From: Lachnospiraceae bacterium
GTDB lineage: Bacteria > Bacillota > Clostridia > Lachnospirales > Lachnospiraceae
Assembly: GCA_022510525.1 (NCBI GenBank)
Contig: JAFLTH010000020.1
Span: forward strand, 1-42,277
Direction of reading: 5' to 3'
DNA: 42,277 nt
The notes beneath the pieces are model-generated. The model ran no database searches. It had not been told where the DNA came from and saw nothing but the letters and a program-made list of their open reading frames with translations. Of this stretch, positions 18,194 to 27,431 are shown one piece after another. A program made the position numbers and the translations under genes. Every line of letters begins with the position of its first letter. Position 1 is the first letter of the stretch.

Positions 18194-18596
18194 AACAGCC
18201 ATCGTCTTCAGCACCAGCCTTGAGGTGATCAAAATGTGTCCGTTGATATTGGAGATGTAAAAGTATGAACGAATCGATTGCTGAGTGTATCTTACAGGAC
18301 AACATCGGGAAATGTCAGTTCAGGTGATGGATTTTTTCGAGATTCGTGCGGATCGAATGGATTCACCCTATCCGGGGGTACCAAGGCAGGAGTAAAAAAC
18401 TTTTCGTGGAACAAGCTGACGAGTTCCCTGTACAACCGCAATATGATTTTGTTATATCAGGAGGGGTGTTTGGTTATCTGGGTACAGAAGAAAAGACATA
18501 AGCAACGAGCCAGATTACGAAGAAAAATATAAAGATTTATCTAAGTTGTATCTTACAAAAAGTTTTTTGAAAAGTATAGCACCCCTAATAACTTAG
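18180..18596 (+). pseudogene. wecB: Decayed wecB-like (UDP-GlcNAc 2-epimerase) remnant plus unknown C-terminus
   Basis: AGGAGG at 18168-18173 precedes ATG 18180, which opens a 26-codon frame ending EVIKMCPLILEM; this matches the RPEAIKMAPL start of UDP-N-acetylglucosamine 2-epimerases. After a frameshift, 18264-18395 reads VYLTGQHREMSVQVMDFFEI, the next conserved WecB block, interrupted by an in-frame TGA at 18282 and ending at 18395. A different tail follows: FPVQPQYDFVISGGVFGYL in one frame, then EPDYEEKYKDLSKLYL in another, stopping at 18596. The tail does not look like WecB and may come from another gene. The gene is clearly non-functional; recombination joining two truncated genes is likely. 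Confidence 0.7.
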
Positions 18597-18622
18597 GGCT
18601 GAACAGAATAGGAAGGAAAAAA

Positions 18623-19804
18623 ATGACGCTTAAGAAAAAAAGAATAGGAATATTTGGTGCAGGTAACTTTGGTCAATATGTGTACGATGTAATGAAACAC
18701 CACAGTAATAAAGAAATAATTTGCTTTCTGGATAATAATGCTGGTAATATATTAAGAGAAATTCCCGTTTGGTCTGTAAGTGAATTGAAAGTACATATGT
18801 TGGAAATTGACCAAATATGGTTGGCTGTAAAGAACTTTTATCAGATGGGTGACATTGTTTTACAACTGCATGATATTGGTGTTAAAGAAATTTGGATTAT
18901 AAAACCCGATCTGTGGAATAAAAGGATGCTGGAGCAATCCATTTTTGAAATAGAAAACAGATATATGTATTATTTAGATATTTCAAAGAAAGCTGTTATT
19001 ACGAAGCTAGAATTTGACGTATGTAATGTCTGTAACTTAAATTGCAGGGGATGTGGACATTTTGCTCCTATCTTTAAGGGAGAGTATGTTCGGGTTGAAG
19101 ATTTTCAGAAACAGATGGATCTACTTTCACGGAGGTTTGCAAATGTATTTCGTTTTAGACTGATGGGAGGAGAACCATTTTTACACAAAGAATTTGATAA
19201 ATTTATTAAGATTGCAAGGGAAAAGTTGCCATATACCCATTTGGAAATTGTGACTAATGGATTACTTTTAAAGAATGTGCCAGATTACATATGGCAAGCA
19301 ATTATAGAGAATGAGGCAGTTTTAAATATTTCTCTATATCCGCCCACATTTAGGATAAAAGATGAAATAGTTGCAATGCTAGGTGAGAAGGGAATTGAAT
19401 ATAGCTTTGGCAGTGGTCTTGAGCAATATAATGAAGATGGGATTATTGAAGAATTTCATAAATGTTTTACAGAAAACAAAACTCACAATCCTATAATAGC
19501 GTTCCGTCATTGTATGTTTAAAAGTTGTCATTATTTGCGGGATGGAAAAATATCAAAGTGTTCATATCCATTGCTCTCTTATAGTATTAATGACTATTAT
19601 CAAAAAAAATATATTGTTGAAGAGGCAGATTATGTGGATTTGGAAGATACAAAAATTCTCCCTTGGGATATGGTGCGCAGACTTCGTGCAGCAACACCTT
19701 TTTGTGCGTATTGTATAGAGGATGCTCCTGTGAGATTTTCCTGGCAAACAGGGGGAGATTACCGTTTTGAAGACTATATTATAGAAGAGGGGGAAGAGAA
19801 ATGA
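18623..19804 (+). CDS. Radical SAM protein with N-terminal Rossmann module
   Basis: The product is 393 residues. Residues 5-100 are the recurring Rossmann-like module (IGIFGAGNFGQ, then CFLDNN at 34-39). Residues about 125-300 are a radical SAM domain with the CX3CX2C cluster motif at C137, C141 and C144 (CNLNCRGC), followed by RLMGGEPFLH, the usual GGEP SAM-binding segment. Later cysteines (CMFKSCHYL, KCSYP, PFCAYC) suggest an auxiliary iron-sulfur cluster as in SPASM/twitch proteins. It would catalyse a radical reaction on a sugar, peptide or nucleotide-linked substrate. AAGGAA lies upstream of ATG 18623. The next gene overlaps by 4 bases (ATGA), so they are coupled. Confidence 0.8.
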   Translation: MTLKKKRIGIFGAGNFGQYVYDVMKHHSNKEIICFLDNNAGNILREIPVWSVSELKVHMLEIDQIWLAVKNFYQMGDIVLQLHDIGVKEIWIIKPDLWNKRMLEQSIFEIENRYMYYLDISKKAVITKLEFDVCNVCNLNCRGCGHFAPIFKGEYVRVEDFQKQMDLLSRRFANVFRFRLMGGEPFLHKEFDKFIKIAREKLPYTHLEIVTNGLLLKNVPDYIWQAIIENEAVLNISLYPPTFRIKDEIVAMLGEKGIEYSFGSGLEQYNEDGIIEEFHKCFTENKTHNPIIAFRHCMFKSCHYLRDGKISKCSYPLLSYSINDYYQKKYIVEEADYVDLEDTKILPWDMVRRLRAATPFCAYCIEDAPVRFSWQTGGDYRFEDYIIEEGEEK

Positions 19805-21042
19805 ACTTGACAGAATTCTTGAATCAGACCATATGGGGGGGCTTGAAATGGCAGTTGGCCCTGGAGAAAAGACTAGAGGATCCCAAATATTTAGAATCAT
19901 ATGGGTACAAGGTATATTCCCAAAATGATGAAGATGGAATAATACATGAGATATTTGAACGTATTGGTGTGACCAATAAAACATTTATAGAATTTGGGGT
20001 TGATAAAGGGATTGAATGTAACTGCCATTCATTGTTGCTGCAGGGGTGGAAGGGATTATGGATTGAAGGAAGAGCGCAGGCCTATGATCAGATATTAAGG
20101 CGATTTGCACCGGCTATACGACAAAAAAAATTAGATGTAATCAATAAATATGTTACTGTAGATAATATAAATGAAATATTAAGAGACTATGGAGAAGAAG
20201 AGCCAGATATTTTAAGTATTGATGTAGATGGTAATGATTGGCATATATGGAATGCCATAAACGGAATAAATCCAAGGTTGGTGATTATAGAATACCAAGG
20301 GAAATTTCCGCCGGAAATTGATTGGAAAATGGCATACAATAAAGACCACATTTGGGATAGATCTGATCGGAGTGGGGCATCGCTAAAAGCGATGGAGAAG
20401 TTGGGTACCCAAAAGGGATATCAATTAGTGGGAACTAATATTACGGGCGCAAATGCTTTTTTTGTAAGATCAGATTTAACCAAAGATTTATTTAGCCTGC
20501 CTGCAACCGCAGAAAACCTGTACAATCCTACGCGGTTAAATGTTGGAATACATCGCAATGGACATCTGGCATTAAATTATGTTGGTCAAGATATAGAAGG
20601 GATGGTAGGAGTATTTGAGTATTATCCTGATTGGAATTGCTTGTCTTCTTTTGGCTTTTGGAAAGTGGAGGTTTTGGATGGATTTAGAAGAAATATAATA
20701 AGAGAATTAGAGGCGAAACTGTTTATACGTTTTATGCCGTCTGCGGCAAATTATATACAAGTACATTATAATGTAAATGTGCCATTGGCAATGTTGGAGG
20801 GCCCTTTGACCATAAAATTTGATGTGGGAGGTTTGGTAGAATCGAATTTCACCATCACTGAACAAAAGGGCTTGCTGACAATTCCTATTGGCGGAGTGAG
20901 GTTTGAAGAGGAGATTATTCCTGTACTAATCAGGACTAACAAATTGTGGGTCCCCGATTTGATGATACATAATCATGATGCACGGTTACAGGGAATTGCC
21001 ATTGATAAAATTGAGTATATAGAGGATGGAAAGGAAGTCTGA
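19801..21042 (+). CDS. FkbM-like methyltransferase-fold protein with extra C-terminal domain
   Basis: The product is 413 residues. Residues about 35-230 resemble the FkbM-like methyltransferase fold: YSQNDEDGIIHEIFERIG, TFIEFGVDKGIECN (SAM-binding loop region), GLWIEGR, and SIDVDGNDWHIW, where FkbM enzymes have their second acidic motif. Residues about 270-413 are an additional beta-rich domain I do not recognise (HRNGHLALNYVG near its start). It is translationally coupled to the radical SAM gene by a 4-base overlap, so the two may act on the same substrate. O-methylation of a sugar is the simplest idea. The degree of motif conservation is uncertain by eye. Confidence 0.6.
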   Translation: MNLTEFLNQTIWGGLKWQLALEKRLEDPKYLESYGYKVYSQNDEDGIIHEIFERIGVTNKTFIEFGVDKGIECNCHSLLLQGWKGLWIEGRAQAYDQILRRFAPAIRQKKLDVINKYVTVDNINEILRDYGEEEPDILSIDVDGNDWHIWNAINGINPRLVIIEYQGKFPPEIDWKMAYNKDHIWDRSDRSGASLKAMEKLGTQKGYQLVGTNITGANAFFVRSDLTKDLFSLPATAENLYNPTRLNVGIHRNGHLALNYVGQDIEGMVGVFEYYPDWNCLSSFGFWKVEVLDGFRRNIIRELEAKLFIRFMPSAANYIQVHYNVNVPLAMLEGPLTIKFDVGGLVESNFTITEQKGLLTIPIGGVRFEEEIIPVLIRTNKLWVPDLMIHNHDARLQGIAIDKIEYIEDGKEV

Positions 21043-21121
21043 TAGATAAGATTACAATATTTACATTAAAAAGCCTATCAAAAAGGATTTTTATGAGGAA
21101 TACGAGGAGGACATTGGGGAT

Positions 21122-23929
21122 ATGCTTAATAACTCTCAAAATGATAGTCATAAAGACAATAATTCCAATGTTGCAATTTTAGGTCGTTATAACAACGCAA
21201 ATCTTGGAGGAAAACTTACAGTTTTATCCACATACTCTACTGTAACGGAGCTTGGGTTTAATGCAACGATTCTAAGGCTTAAAGAGCATGATGACAATCC
21301 GGAACTTATATATAACAAACTCTGTAAATTTACGAAGGATTGTGTAAATAACCCTGAGCCGCCATCAAGCTGGAATAATTATTTTGACAATTTTTTGCTA
21401 TGTTCGGATTGGACATTTAGTAAGACATGGTTTCTCCCGTTAAATATACGCCTTTTTGATTGGGTAAAAGACGGTAAGAATATCATCAGCTTCGCCGCAA
21501 GCTTCGGAACTGCAACAGGCGGCTATTTAGAGTCAGATTATCCCTTGTTGGCAAAACAGTTGAACCGTTTTACATCATTATCAATAAGAGAGCAAACAGG
21601 CGTAGAAATGTGCAAAAAAATCGGGGCTGTTCATGCCGAGCAGGTGGCTGATCCTGTTTTTTCTCAAAGAAAGGATTTTTATTTAAATATAGCTAACCTT
21701 TCAGTTCATAAAACTGTAGGGTATAGATATGCTGCGGTATATTTGCTCGATATGAATGCCGAAGCGATTAAGATCGCAATAAAAACGGCAAAAAGAGCAA
21801 ATTTAATTCCTTTTTTTGTTATTGCATTCAAAGATCGCGAATTGGTTCACTTAGTACAAGATTATGACTATGCGTCGGTCGGTCAAGACGGCGTATCGGA
21901 TTGGCTTTATTATTTGAATAATGCAGATTACATAATTACAAATTCTTTTCACGGTTTGTGTATGTCATACATTTTTGGAAAAAATTTTTCAGTGATTGAT
22001 CGAAAGGGTTTTCCAAACGTGAGGGTGAAGTCTATTCTCACTCAATTTGGCACAGAAAACAAATTTATTTTAACCGAGGAGGATATCTCAACCTCTGTTG
22101 AAAGCGCTATAAATATGCCTTATGTCAATTTACAACTTGACGAAATGTACAAAAAAACACGGGAATTTGTTATTAATGCACTAAATAATAAAAAAAATGA
22201 TAACAAAAAGGTCACATGTACCGATTTACTGTCTCGTGATTTATGTACAGGCTGTTTTGCTTGTGTGTACTCATGTCCCAAGAACTGTATTGTCCCTGAT
22301 AGTGATAAGAAAAGCGGTTTTATATATCCGCAGATAAAGAGAGAGGACTGCATTAACTGCGGATTATGCGCAAAAGTTTGTCCGATATTGCAAAACAAGA
22401 AACCTGAGAAGGAAAACACTTACGTTTACTGTGGATACAGCCTTAACAAAGAAATACGTTACAAATCCACAAGCGGGGGGTTTTTCACTGAGTTGGCGCT
22501 AAGCTTGTTGGAAAAAGGCAATACTGTTGTATTCGGTGCAGCTTATGAAACCCCATTTAAAGTATGCCATATTGAGATTACCTCTCCCGAGGATCTTCCG
22601 AAAATCAGACAATCCAAATATGTTCAAAGTGAAATATGTGGCGCATACCCCAAAATTGAAAATCATCTGAACATGGGTAGAACCGTAATGTTTTGCGGCA
22701 CACCCTGTCAATGCGCAGCAGTAAAGCAGTACATGGAGTTAAAAAGAATAAATACGGAAAAATTATATCTTGTTGATTTTATTTGTCATTCTGTAAACAG
22801 TCCATATGCTTATTCTGCTTATCTTCATGATATTGAACATCAATACGGAAAAACAATAAAACAGGTATGGTTTAAAAACAAGGAGAAAAGCTGGAAGCAG
22901 TTCTCTACACGCATAGATTTCAACAATTCCGATAATTATTATTTGAAGGATCGATATGAGGATAGCTTTTACAAAGGATTTTTAAAATATCATCTTTTCT
23001 CTAGACCAAGCTGCATGGATTGTCAATTTAAAGGAATGGAACGGATAAGCGATATCACCCTTGCAGACGCATGGGGAATAAATATGCAAAGCGGCGATGA
23101 CTGTCATGGTATCAGCACCGCAATATTACATTCCGAAAAGGGAAAAGAATTATTCGATTCTATAGAGAACAAAATATATTGTGAAGAAAAAACGATGGAT
23201 ATGGTAACGAAAGGAAATGTGAATTTGAATAATTCCGTAAAGCCCGGACAGTTTTCGGATTATTTTTATCAGAGATTGGCTCAGAAGATTCCGTTTTCAC
23301 AGATAATAGAAGAAATTGATTCCGGAAATTTAGCTAATGGAAGCACCGACTCAGACACCATGGTGCAGAATCCCTATCCGAATGTTGTTGTGAACGGTGC
23401 AATTATAAGAGCACACCCTACCGCACAAATTATAGTTCAAAACGGTGGCGAGCTTATTCTTAACTATGGCTGTTTCCCCTGCAGTAACGCCGAGTGCTTT
23501 ATAGATTTACGGGAAGGTGCTAAGCTGCTTGTCAACGGGACTTATAAGATTTACTATAGCTGTCGTATCGTTGTTCATAAAAATGCAACACTTATTTTGG
23601 GAAACGGATATATGAATACCGGCACAAAGGTAATCAGCCAAAAAAGTATTACAATAGGAGACGCATATATTGGTCCCGATTGTTATATTATTGATAGCGA
23701 CTATCACAGGATATTGGATAAGGAAGGAAATGTGATAAACCCTCCTGCTCCCGTGAAATTTGACGGTCATGTATGGCTCGGACAAAACGTAACCATTTTA
23801 AAGGGAGTTACAATCGGAAAGGGTTCTTGTATAGGCGCTAAAAGTCTTGTTACAAAGGATATTCCTCCAAACTGTCTTGCGGCGGGAAATCCGGCTAGGA
23901 TCATAAAATCGGAAATCTGTTGGGAATAA
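21122..23929 (+). CDS. Pyruvyltransferase, FrhB-like and hexapeptide acyltransferase fusion
   Basis: The product is 935 residues with three domains. Residues about 15-355 match polysaccharide pyruvyl transferases (VAILGRYNNANLGG start, late ITNSFHGLCMSYIFG motif). Residues 370-425 hold two 4Fe-4S motifs (C375, C378, C381, C385 and C410, C413, C416, C420), leading into an FrhB-like coenzyme F420 hydrogenase/dehydrogenase beta domain (about 430-735) with TSGGFFTEL and FCGTPCQCAAVK. Residues about 750-935 are a left-handed beta-helix acyltransferase of the maltose O-acetyltransferase type, with DSDYHR and the closing GNPARIIK. Such pairs (PssK/CsaB-like plus FrhB-like) are common in polysaccharide loci, but a three-part fusion is unusual. 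AGGAGG lies 11 bases upstream of ATG 21122. Confidence 0.85.
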   Translation: MLNNSQNDSHKDNNSNVAILGRYNNANLGGKLTVLSTYSTVTELGFNATILRLKEHDDNPELIYNKLCKFTKDCVNNPEPPSSWNNYFDNFLLCSDWTFSKTWFLPLNIRLFDWVKDGKNIISFAASFGTATGGYLESDYPLLAKQLNRFTSLSIREQTGVEMCKKIGAVHAEQVADPVFSQRKDFYLNIANLSVHKTVGYRYAAVYLLDMNAEAIKIAIKTAKRANLIPFFVIAFKDRELVHLVQDYDYASVGQDGVSDWLYYLNNADYIITNSFHGLCMSYIFGKNFSVIDRKGFPNVRVKSILTQFGTENKFILTEEDISTSVESAINMPYVNLQLDEMYKKTREFVINALNNKKNDNKKVTCTDLLSRDLCTGCFACVYSCPKNCIVPDSDKKSGFIYPQIKREDCINCGLCAKVCPILQNKKPEKENTYVYCGYSLNKEIRYKSTSGGFFTELALSLLEKGNTVVFGAAYETPFKVCHIEITSPEDLPKIRQSKYVQSEICGAYPKIENHLNMGRTVMFCGTPCQCAAVKQYMELKRINTEKLYLVDFICHSVNSPYAYSAYLHDIEHQYGKTIKQVWFKNKEKSWKQFSTRIDFNNSDNYYLKDRYEDSFYKGFLKYHLFSRPSCMDCQFKGMERISDITLADAWGINMQSGDDCHGISTAILHSEKGKELFDSIENKIYCEEKTMDMVTKGNVNLNNSVKPGQFSDYFYQRLAQKIPFSQIIEEIDSGNLANGSTDSDTMVQNPYPNVVVNGAIIRAHPTAQIIVQNGGELILNYGCFPCSNAECFIDLREGAKLLVNGTYKIYYSCRIVVHKNATLILGNGYMNTGTKVISQKSITIGDAYIGPDCYIIDSDYHRILDKEGNVINPPAPVKFDGHVWLGQNVTILKGVTIGKGSCIGAKSLVTKDIPPNCLAAGNPARIIKSEICWE

Positions 23930-23968
23930 TCTGAAAGTAAGTTATACAAACAAAAGGAGGTATTTTTA

Positions 23969-24706
23969 ATGAACTATAAACTAAGAGTATCAAGGGTTTT
24001 AGTAACAGGAGGAGGTTCGGGAATAGGACTTGCCATTACTAAGGCACTGCTGGGCGAAGGCTGTCATGTGTGTATCTGCGGCAGAAGCATCGAAAAACTG
24101 AACAAGGCAAAGGAAGAAATAGGAAGCGAACGACTTTCCGTAATGCAGTGGGATATCCGTGATGTTTCGATTATCAGAGAGAAAATCAACGAAGCGGCGG
24201 CACTTACAGGGGGGTATTTAGATGGACTGGTAAATAATGCAGGGGTGTTTTTGCCTCACAACGATTGGAAACCGTGGAATGAAACAAGCGAGCAATGGGA
24301 TAGTGTATGGGACACAAATTTAAAAGCTCCCATGTTTCTTATAAGACAGTTTTCTACTTACCTCCATCAAAATAATCTTAAAGGAAATATTTTGTGTATT
24401 TCATCAATTGAATCGTTACGTTATGAGGTGTTGGGAAGCTATACTGGCAGCAAGTACGCATACTCCAGAATGATACGAAGTCACGCAAAACAGGTTTTAA
24501 ATCTAGGAATTGTAATAAATGGAATAAATCCTGGTGTTACAGTATCGGATATTCACCCGTCACCAATCTATAATGGTTGTGAAATAAAAAGAGCAATTAA
24601 GGCTGAAGAAATTGCCGAATGTGCACTTTTTATGATGTCCGAGCAAGCGGCGATCTGCTGTGGCGCTATGCTGAATGCTGACGGAGGATATTATAATGCA
24701 ATTTGA
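23969..24706 (+). CDS. Short-chain dehydrogenase/reductase
   Basis: The product is 245 residues, a typical length for a classical SDR. TGGGSGIG at 13-20 is the cofactor-binding turn, LVNNAGVF is the structural NNAG motif, and the catalytic set is Ser in CISSIES with Y158-x3-K162 (YTGSK). It would oxidise or reduce a hydroxyl or keto group with NAD(P)H, probably on a sugar nucleotide. AAGGAGGT stands 8 bases before ATG 23969. The following propeller gene overlaps its last bases, suggesting coupled translation. Confidence 0.85.
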   Translation: MNYKLRVSRVLVTGGGSGIGLAITKALLGEGCHVCICGRSIEKLNKAKEEIGSERLSVMQWDIRDVSIIREKINEAAALTGGYLDGLVNNAGVFLPHNDWKPWNETSEQWDSVWDTNLKAPMFLIRQFSTYLHQNNLKGNILCISSIESLRYEVLGSYTGSKYAYSRMIRSHAKQVLNLGIVINGINPGVTVSDIHPSPIYNGCEIKRAIKAEEIAECALFMMSEQAAICCGAMLNADGGYYNAI

Positions 24707-25805
24707 TATGCATTCTTATCAGGCAATAATGCAAAATGTTTTTTCTGCAAACAAAGACATGAATGTGATTGGGGTACATGTACGTCGGCTTATTTCTAAT
24801 GTGTCTTCCGAAAAGTATATAGGTTGTGTGTATTGCAAAAATCAACATGGTGAAGAAGTGTGTGTTAATATAAATAATTCTGCGTCTCAAACTATGTTGT
24901 ATTATCCTGAAACACAAAAGACAGAATTTATTGGAAGTCTTCCCAATTTGAAATTTTCCTACACCTGTGGTGCTTATTATGAGAAAAACGGATATGCGTA
25001 TGGATTTCCGAGAAACTCCAATAAACTGCTTAGAATCAATATAAACGAAAAGACGGTTGAAGAAATAGATATAGGTCTGGATCATTTTAAAATTGCTGAT
25101 AAAGAAATTTTATATGGGCATCATTACGGCGGAGCTTTGATCAATGACAAAATAATACTGCCTCCAAGAGTAGGCGCAAATTATATCTTATGTATAGATT
25201 TAAACAACTACACTTGTAAAAAAATTTTTAGTCCGGTTTTGGAAACTAACAGGTTTAACGGAGCAATTCTTCACCCTAATGGCAATATTTATTTTATGCC
25301 ATCCAATAAATCATCTGTAATAGAATTTGATCCGCTGACTGAAAATGTAGGAATAATCGGCCAGCCCGTTCCTGTAAATTTATTTGGCGGAACAGTTTAC
25401 TTAGATGGCTGTATTTACAGTTTTTCTCAGAAGGAGGGATTGTATCGAATTGATATAGCCAATTCCAAAACCGAGCTTGTAACAGACAAAGCGGGAGATA
25501 CTCCAATAGGCGGCTGTTACGGAACAATTACTCATTTTAATGGTAAAATATACGGGATACCCGGAAATTTCAGTAACTTATGTGAATATGATCCTGTCAC
25601 CGAAAAAGCGCGCATATATTGTACCTTTGACGATGGAAGATTTAATAAAGATAAGTGGGCAGGAGGTCAGCTACTTACCAACGGAAATATTTATATGGTT
25701 CCGGCATTTGGGAGATTTGTGGCAGAAATAGTATTTGACGGTGAGCCGGTTATTTCTGAAGAAATGCGTGGACTGATTTTTTCTGGTAAGTTTAAAGGTA
25801 TGTGA
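24696..25805 (+). CDS. Cytoplasmic beta-propeller-like protein, second copy
   Basis: The product is 369 residues with no signal peptide. About seven repeats of 45-50 residues show the pattern Gly-Gly/Gly-Ala, hydrophobic strand, Asn-Gly turn, IYF/IYG/IYM strand, then FDP/YDP or IDI and T/S-x2-hydrophobic; examples are NGNIYFMPSNKSSVIEFDP and NGKIYGIPGNFSNLCEYDP. It is a propeller fold, like the product at 11264, with cleaner repeats. ATG 24675 is in frame, but CGGAGGA at 682-688 of the 24000s lies 8 bases before ATG 24696, which is preferred. It overlaps the SDR gene by 11 bases. Lack of catalytic motifs suggests a binding or scaffold role. Confidence 0.62.
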   Translation: MQFDMHSYQAIMQNVFSANKDMNVIGVHVRRLISNVSSEKYIGCVYCKNQHGEEVCVNINNSASQTMLYYPETQKTEFIGSLPNLKFSYTCGAYYEKNGYAYGFPRNSNKLLRININEKTVEEIDIGLDHFKIADKEILYGHHYGGALINDKIILPPRVGANYILCIDLNNYTCKKIFSPVLETNRFNGAILHPNGNIYFMPSNKSSVIEFDPLTENVGIIGQPVPVNLFGGTVYLDGCIYSFSQKEGLYRIDIANSKTELVTDKAGDTPIGGCYGTITHFNGKIYGIPGNFSNLCEYDPVTEKARIYCTFDDGRFNKDKWAGGQLLTNGNIYMVPAFGRFVAEIVFDGEPVISEEMRGLIFSGKFKGM

Positions 25806-25878
25806 ATTTTGTAAGGATGCTGTTGTTGATTTCAAGAATCACGCCGCATCGGAATATAGGACGGATTTGAATATTTAG
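25801..25878 (+). other. Short coding-like tail between genes
   Basis: In a frame different from the propeller gene, 25 codons ending at TAG 25878 read CEFCKDAVVDFKNHAASEY and so on. Residue use looks coding but there is no start signal. It may be the C-terminal scar of a deleted gene. It could also be chance. Confidence 0.2.
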
Positions 25879-25892
25879 AGGAGAGATGATTG

Positions 25893-27431
25893 ATGGAGTA
25901 TATCGTTGTTCAGGCGGGAGGGAAAGGAACCAGACTTCAATATCTGACAGAGAATAAGCCAAAGGCTTTAGTGCCAATAGATAACCTTCCGATGTTGTTT
26001 CATCTGTTTAGAAAATATCCGGATAAGAGATTTGTGATCATTGCAGATTATAAAAAGGCGGTAATGAGAGAATATCTAGACGTGTTTGCTGATGTGAAGT
26101 ATAATATAGTGGATGCACTAGGAACAGGTACCTGCTCTGGCATAAAACAGGCGATCGATTTGATTCCGGATAAAGAACCTTTTATGCTGGTATGGTCTGA
26201 CCTGATTCTGCCGACAGATTTAATGCTTCCGGAGGGCTATGAAGATAATACGGGTGATCCGTCAAAGGATTATGTGGGTTTATCTCAAACATTTCCGTGC
26301 AGATGGAAATATGAAAACGGGCAATTTTCTGAAGAAAGATCTGTCGAATGTGGCGTAGCAGGATTCTTTCTTTTTACAGATAAAGCAAAGATCGAGGATG
26401 TGCCTGAGAGCGGTGAGCTTGTCAGATGGATGCAGTCAAAGGGAAAGAACTATGAAACGGTTGGACTTGCTGGCACCAGAGAATTTGGCCTGCTGGAAGA
26501 ATACGAGAAATTAGAAACTGCAAAGTGCAGACCCTTTAACAGGATAACGATAGACGGTGACATCCTGATAAAAGAATCAGTAGACACTCAGGGAGAAAAG
26601 CTGGCAAAGAGAGAATGTGCCTGGTACGAAAAGGCAAAGGATCTTGGAATAGGGATACTGCCGAAGATATATACCACGGACCCTTTGAAGATGGAGTACA
26701 TCCAAGGCCGAAATATATATGAATGCGACTTGGGATATGAGCAGAAGCTGTATATCCTGAAAAGCCTGGTGTCATCCTTGGACAAACTTCATGAAGCGGA
26801 GAAGGTGCCAGCAGATTCCTTCAGTGTAAAGGAAGCGTATTTTAACAAGACCTTCGACAGATTGGCTAAAATACAGGATTTGATTCCCTTTGGCAGAGAT
26901 CATTACATAACTGTCAATGGCAGGAAGTGCCGTAATGTTTATTACCACAAAAGAGAACTGGAGAGAGCGTTGGACAAGCTGGTCCTTACTTGTAAGGAAT
27001 TCTCTTTTATTCATGGTGACTGTACCTTTTCTAATATGATGGTGAGAGAAAGCGGAGAACCGGTTTTGATAGATCCGAGGGGTTACTTTGGATATTCAGA
27101 GCTTTACGGAGATGTGAGATATGACTGGGCAAAGATCTATTACTCGATAGCAGGCAATTATGACCAGTTTAATCTGGGAAGGTTCAGGCTACATATTGGG
27201 GAGGATCCTGAGACAGGAGTGAAGCTTGAAATAGAATCTAATCACTGGGAAACTCTGGCGGATGAATTTATAAAGATGACAGGGTCAAACGAGCAGGAAA
27301 TAAAGCTGTTACACGCAGTTATCTGGTTATCACTTACCACATATGCGTGGCAGGATTATGACTCCATATGTGGAGCGTTTTACAACGGACTTTATTATTT
27401 GGAGGATTTTGTAGATGACTACCTATTTTGA
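25893..27431 (+). CDS. Nucleotidyltransferase and APH-type kinase fusion
   Basis: The product is 512 residues. Residues 1-225 are a sugar nucleotidyltransferase (VVQAGGKGTRL signature, NKPKALVPI, then a VWSDLIL metal site). Residues about 240-512 are an aminoglycoside-phosphotransferase/choline-kinase-like domain: FIHGDCTFSNMM near 370 supplies the catalytic HxDxxxxN pattern with Cys following the Asp, and VLIDPRG the metal-binding Asp. The protein could phosphorylate a sugar and then activate it as a nucleotide sugar. A TTG at 25890 is in frame; GAGGAG at 25878-25883 lies 9 bases before ATG 25893, which is preferred. The SIS isomerase gene overlaps its end by 17 bases, tying isomerase, kinase and nucleotidyltransferase into one pathway. 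Confidence 0.82.
   Translation: MEYIVVQAGGKGTRLQYLTENKPKALVPIDNLPMLFHLFRKYPDKRFVIIADYKKAVMREYLDVFADVKYNIVDALGTGTCSGIKQAIDLIPDKEPFMLVWSDLILPTDLMLPEGYEDNTGDPSKDYVGLSQTFPCRWKYENGQFSEERSVECGVAGFFLFTDKAKIEDVPESGELVRWMQSKGKNYETVGLAGTREFGLLEEYEKLETAKCRPFNRITIDGDILIKESVDTQGEKLAKRECAWYEKAKDLGIGILPKIYTTDPLKMEYIQGRNIYECDLGYEQKLYILKSLVSSLDKLHEAEKVPADSFSVKEAYFNKTFDRLAKIQDLIPFGRDHYITVNGRKCRNVYYHKRELERALDKLVLTCKEFSFIHGDCTFSNMMVRESGEPVLIDPRGYFGYSELYGDVRYDWAKIYYSIAGNYDQFNLGRFRLHIGEDPETGVKLEIESNHWETLADEFIKMTGSNEQEIKLLHAVIWLSLTTYAWQDYDSICGAFYNGLYYLEDFVDDYLF

Noticed and set aside
24666-25085. 139-residue open frame on the - strand
   Set aside because: It lies opposite the SDR/propeller genes, has no ribosome binding site or recognisable motif and mirrors their codons.
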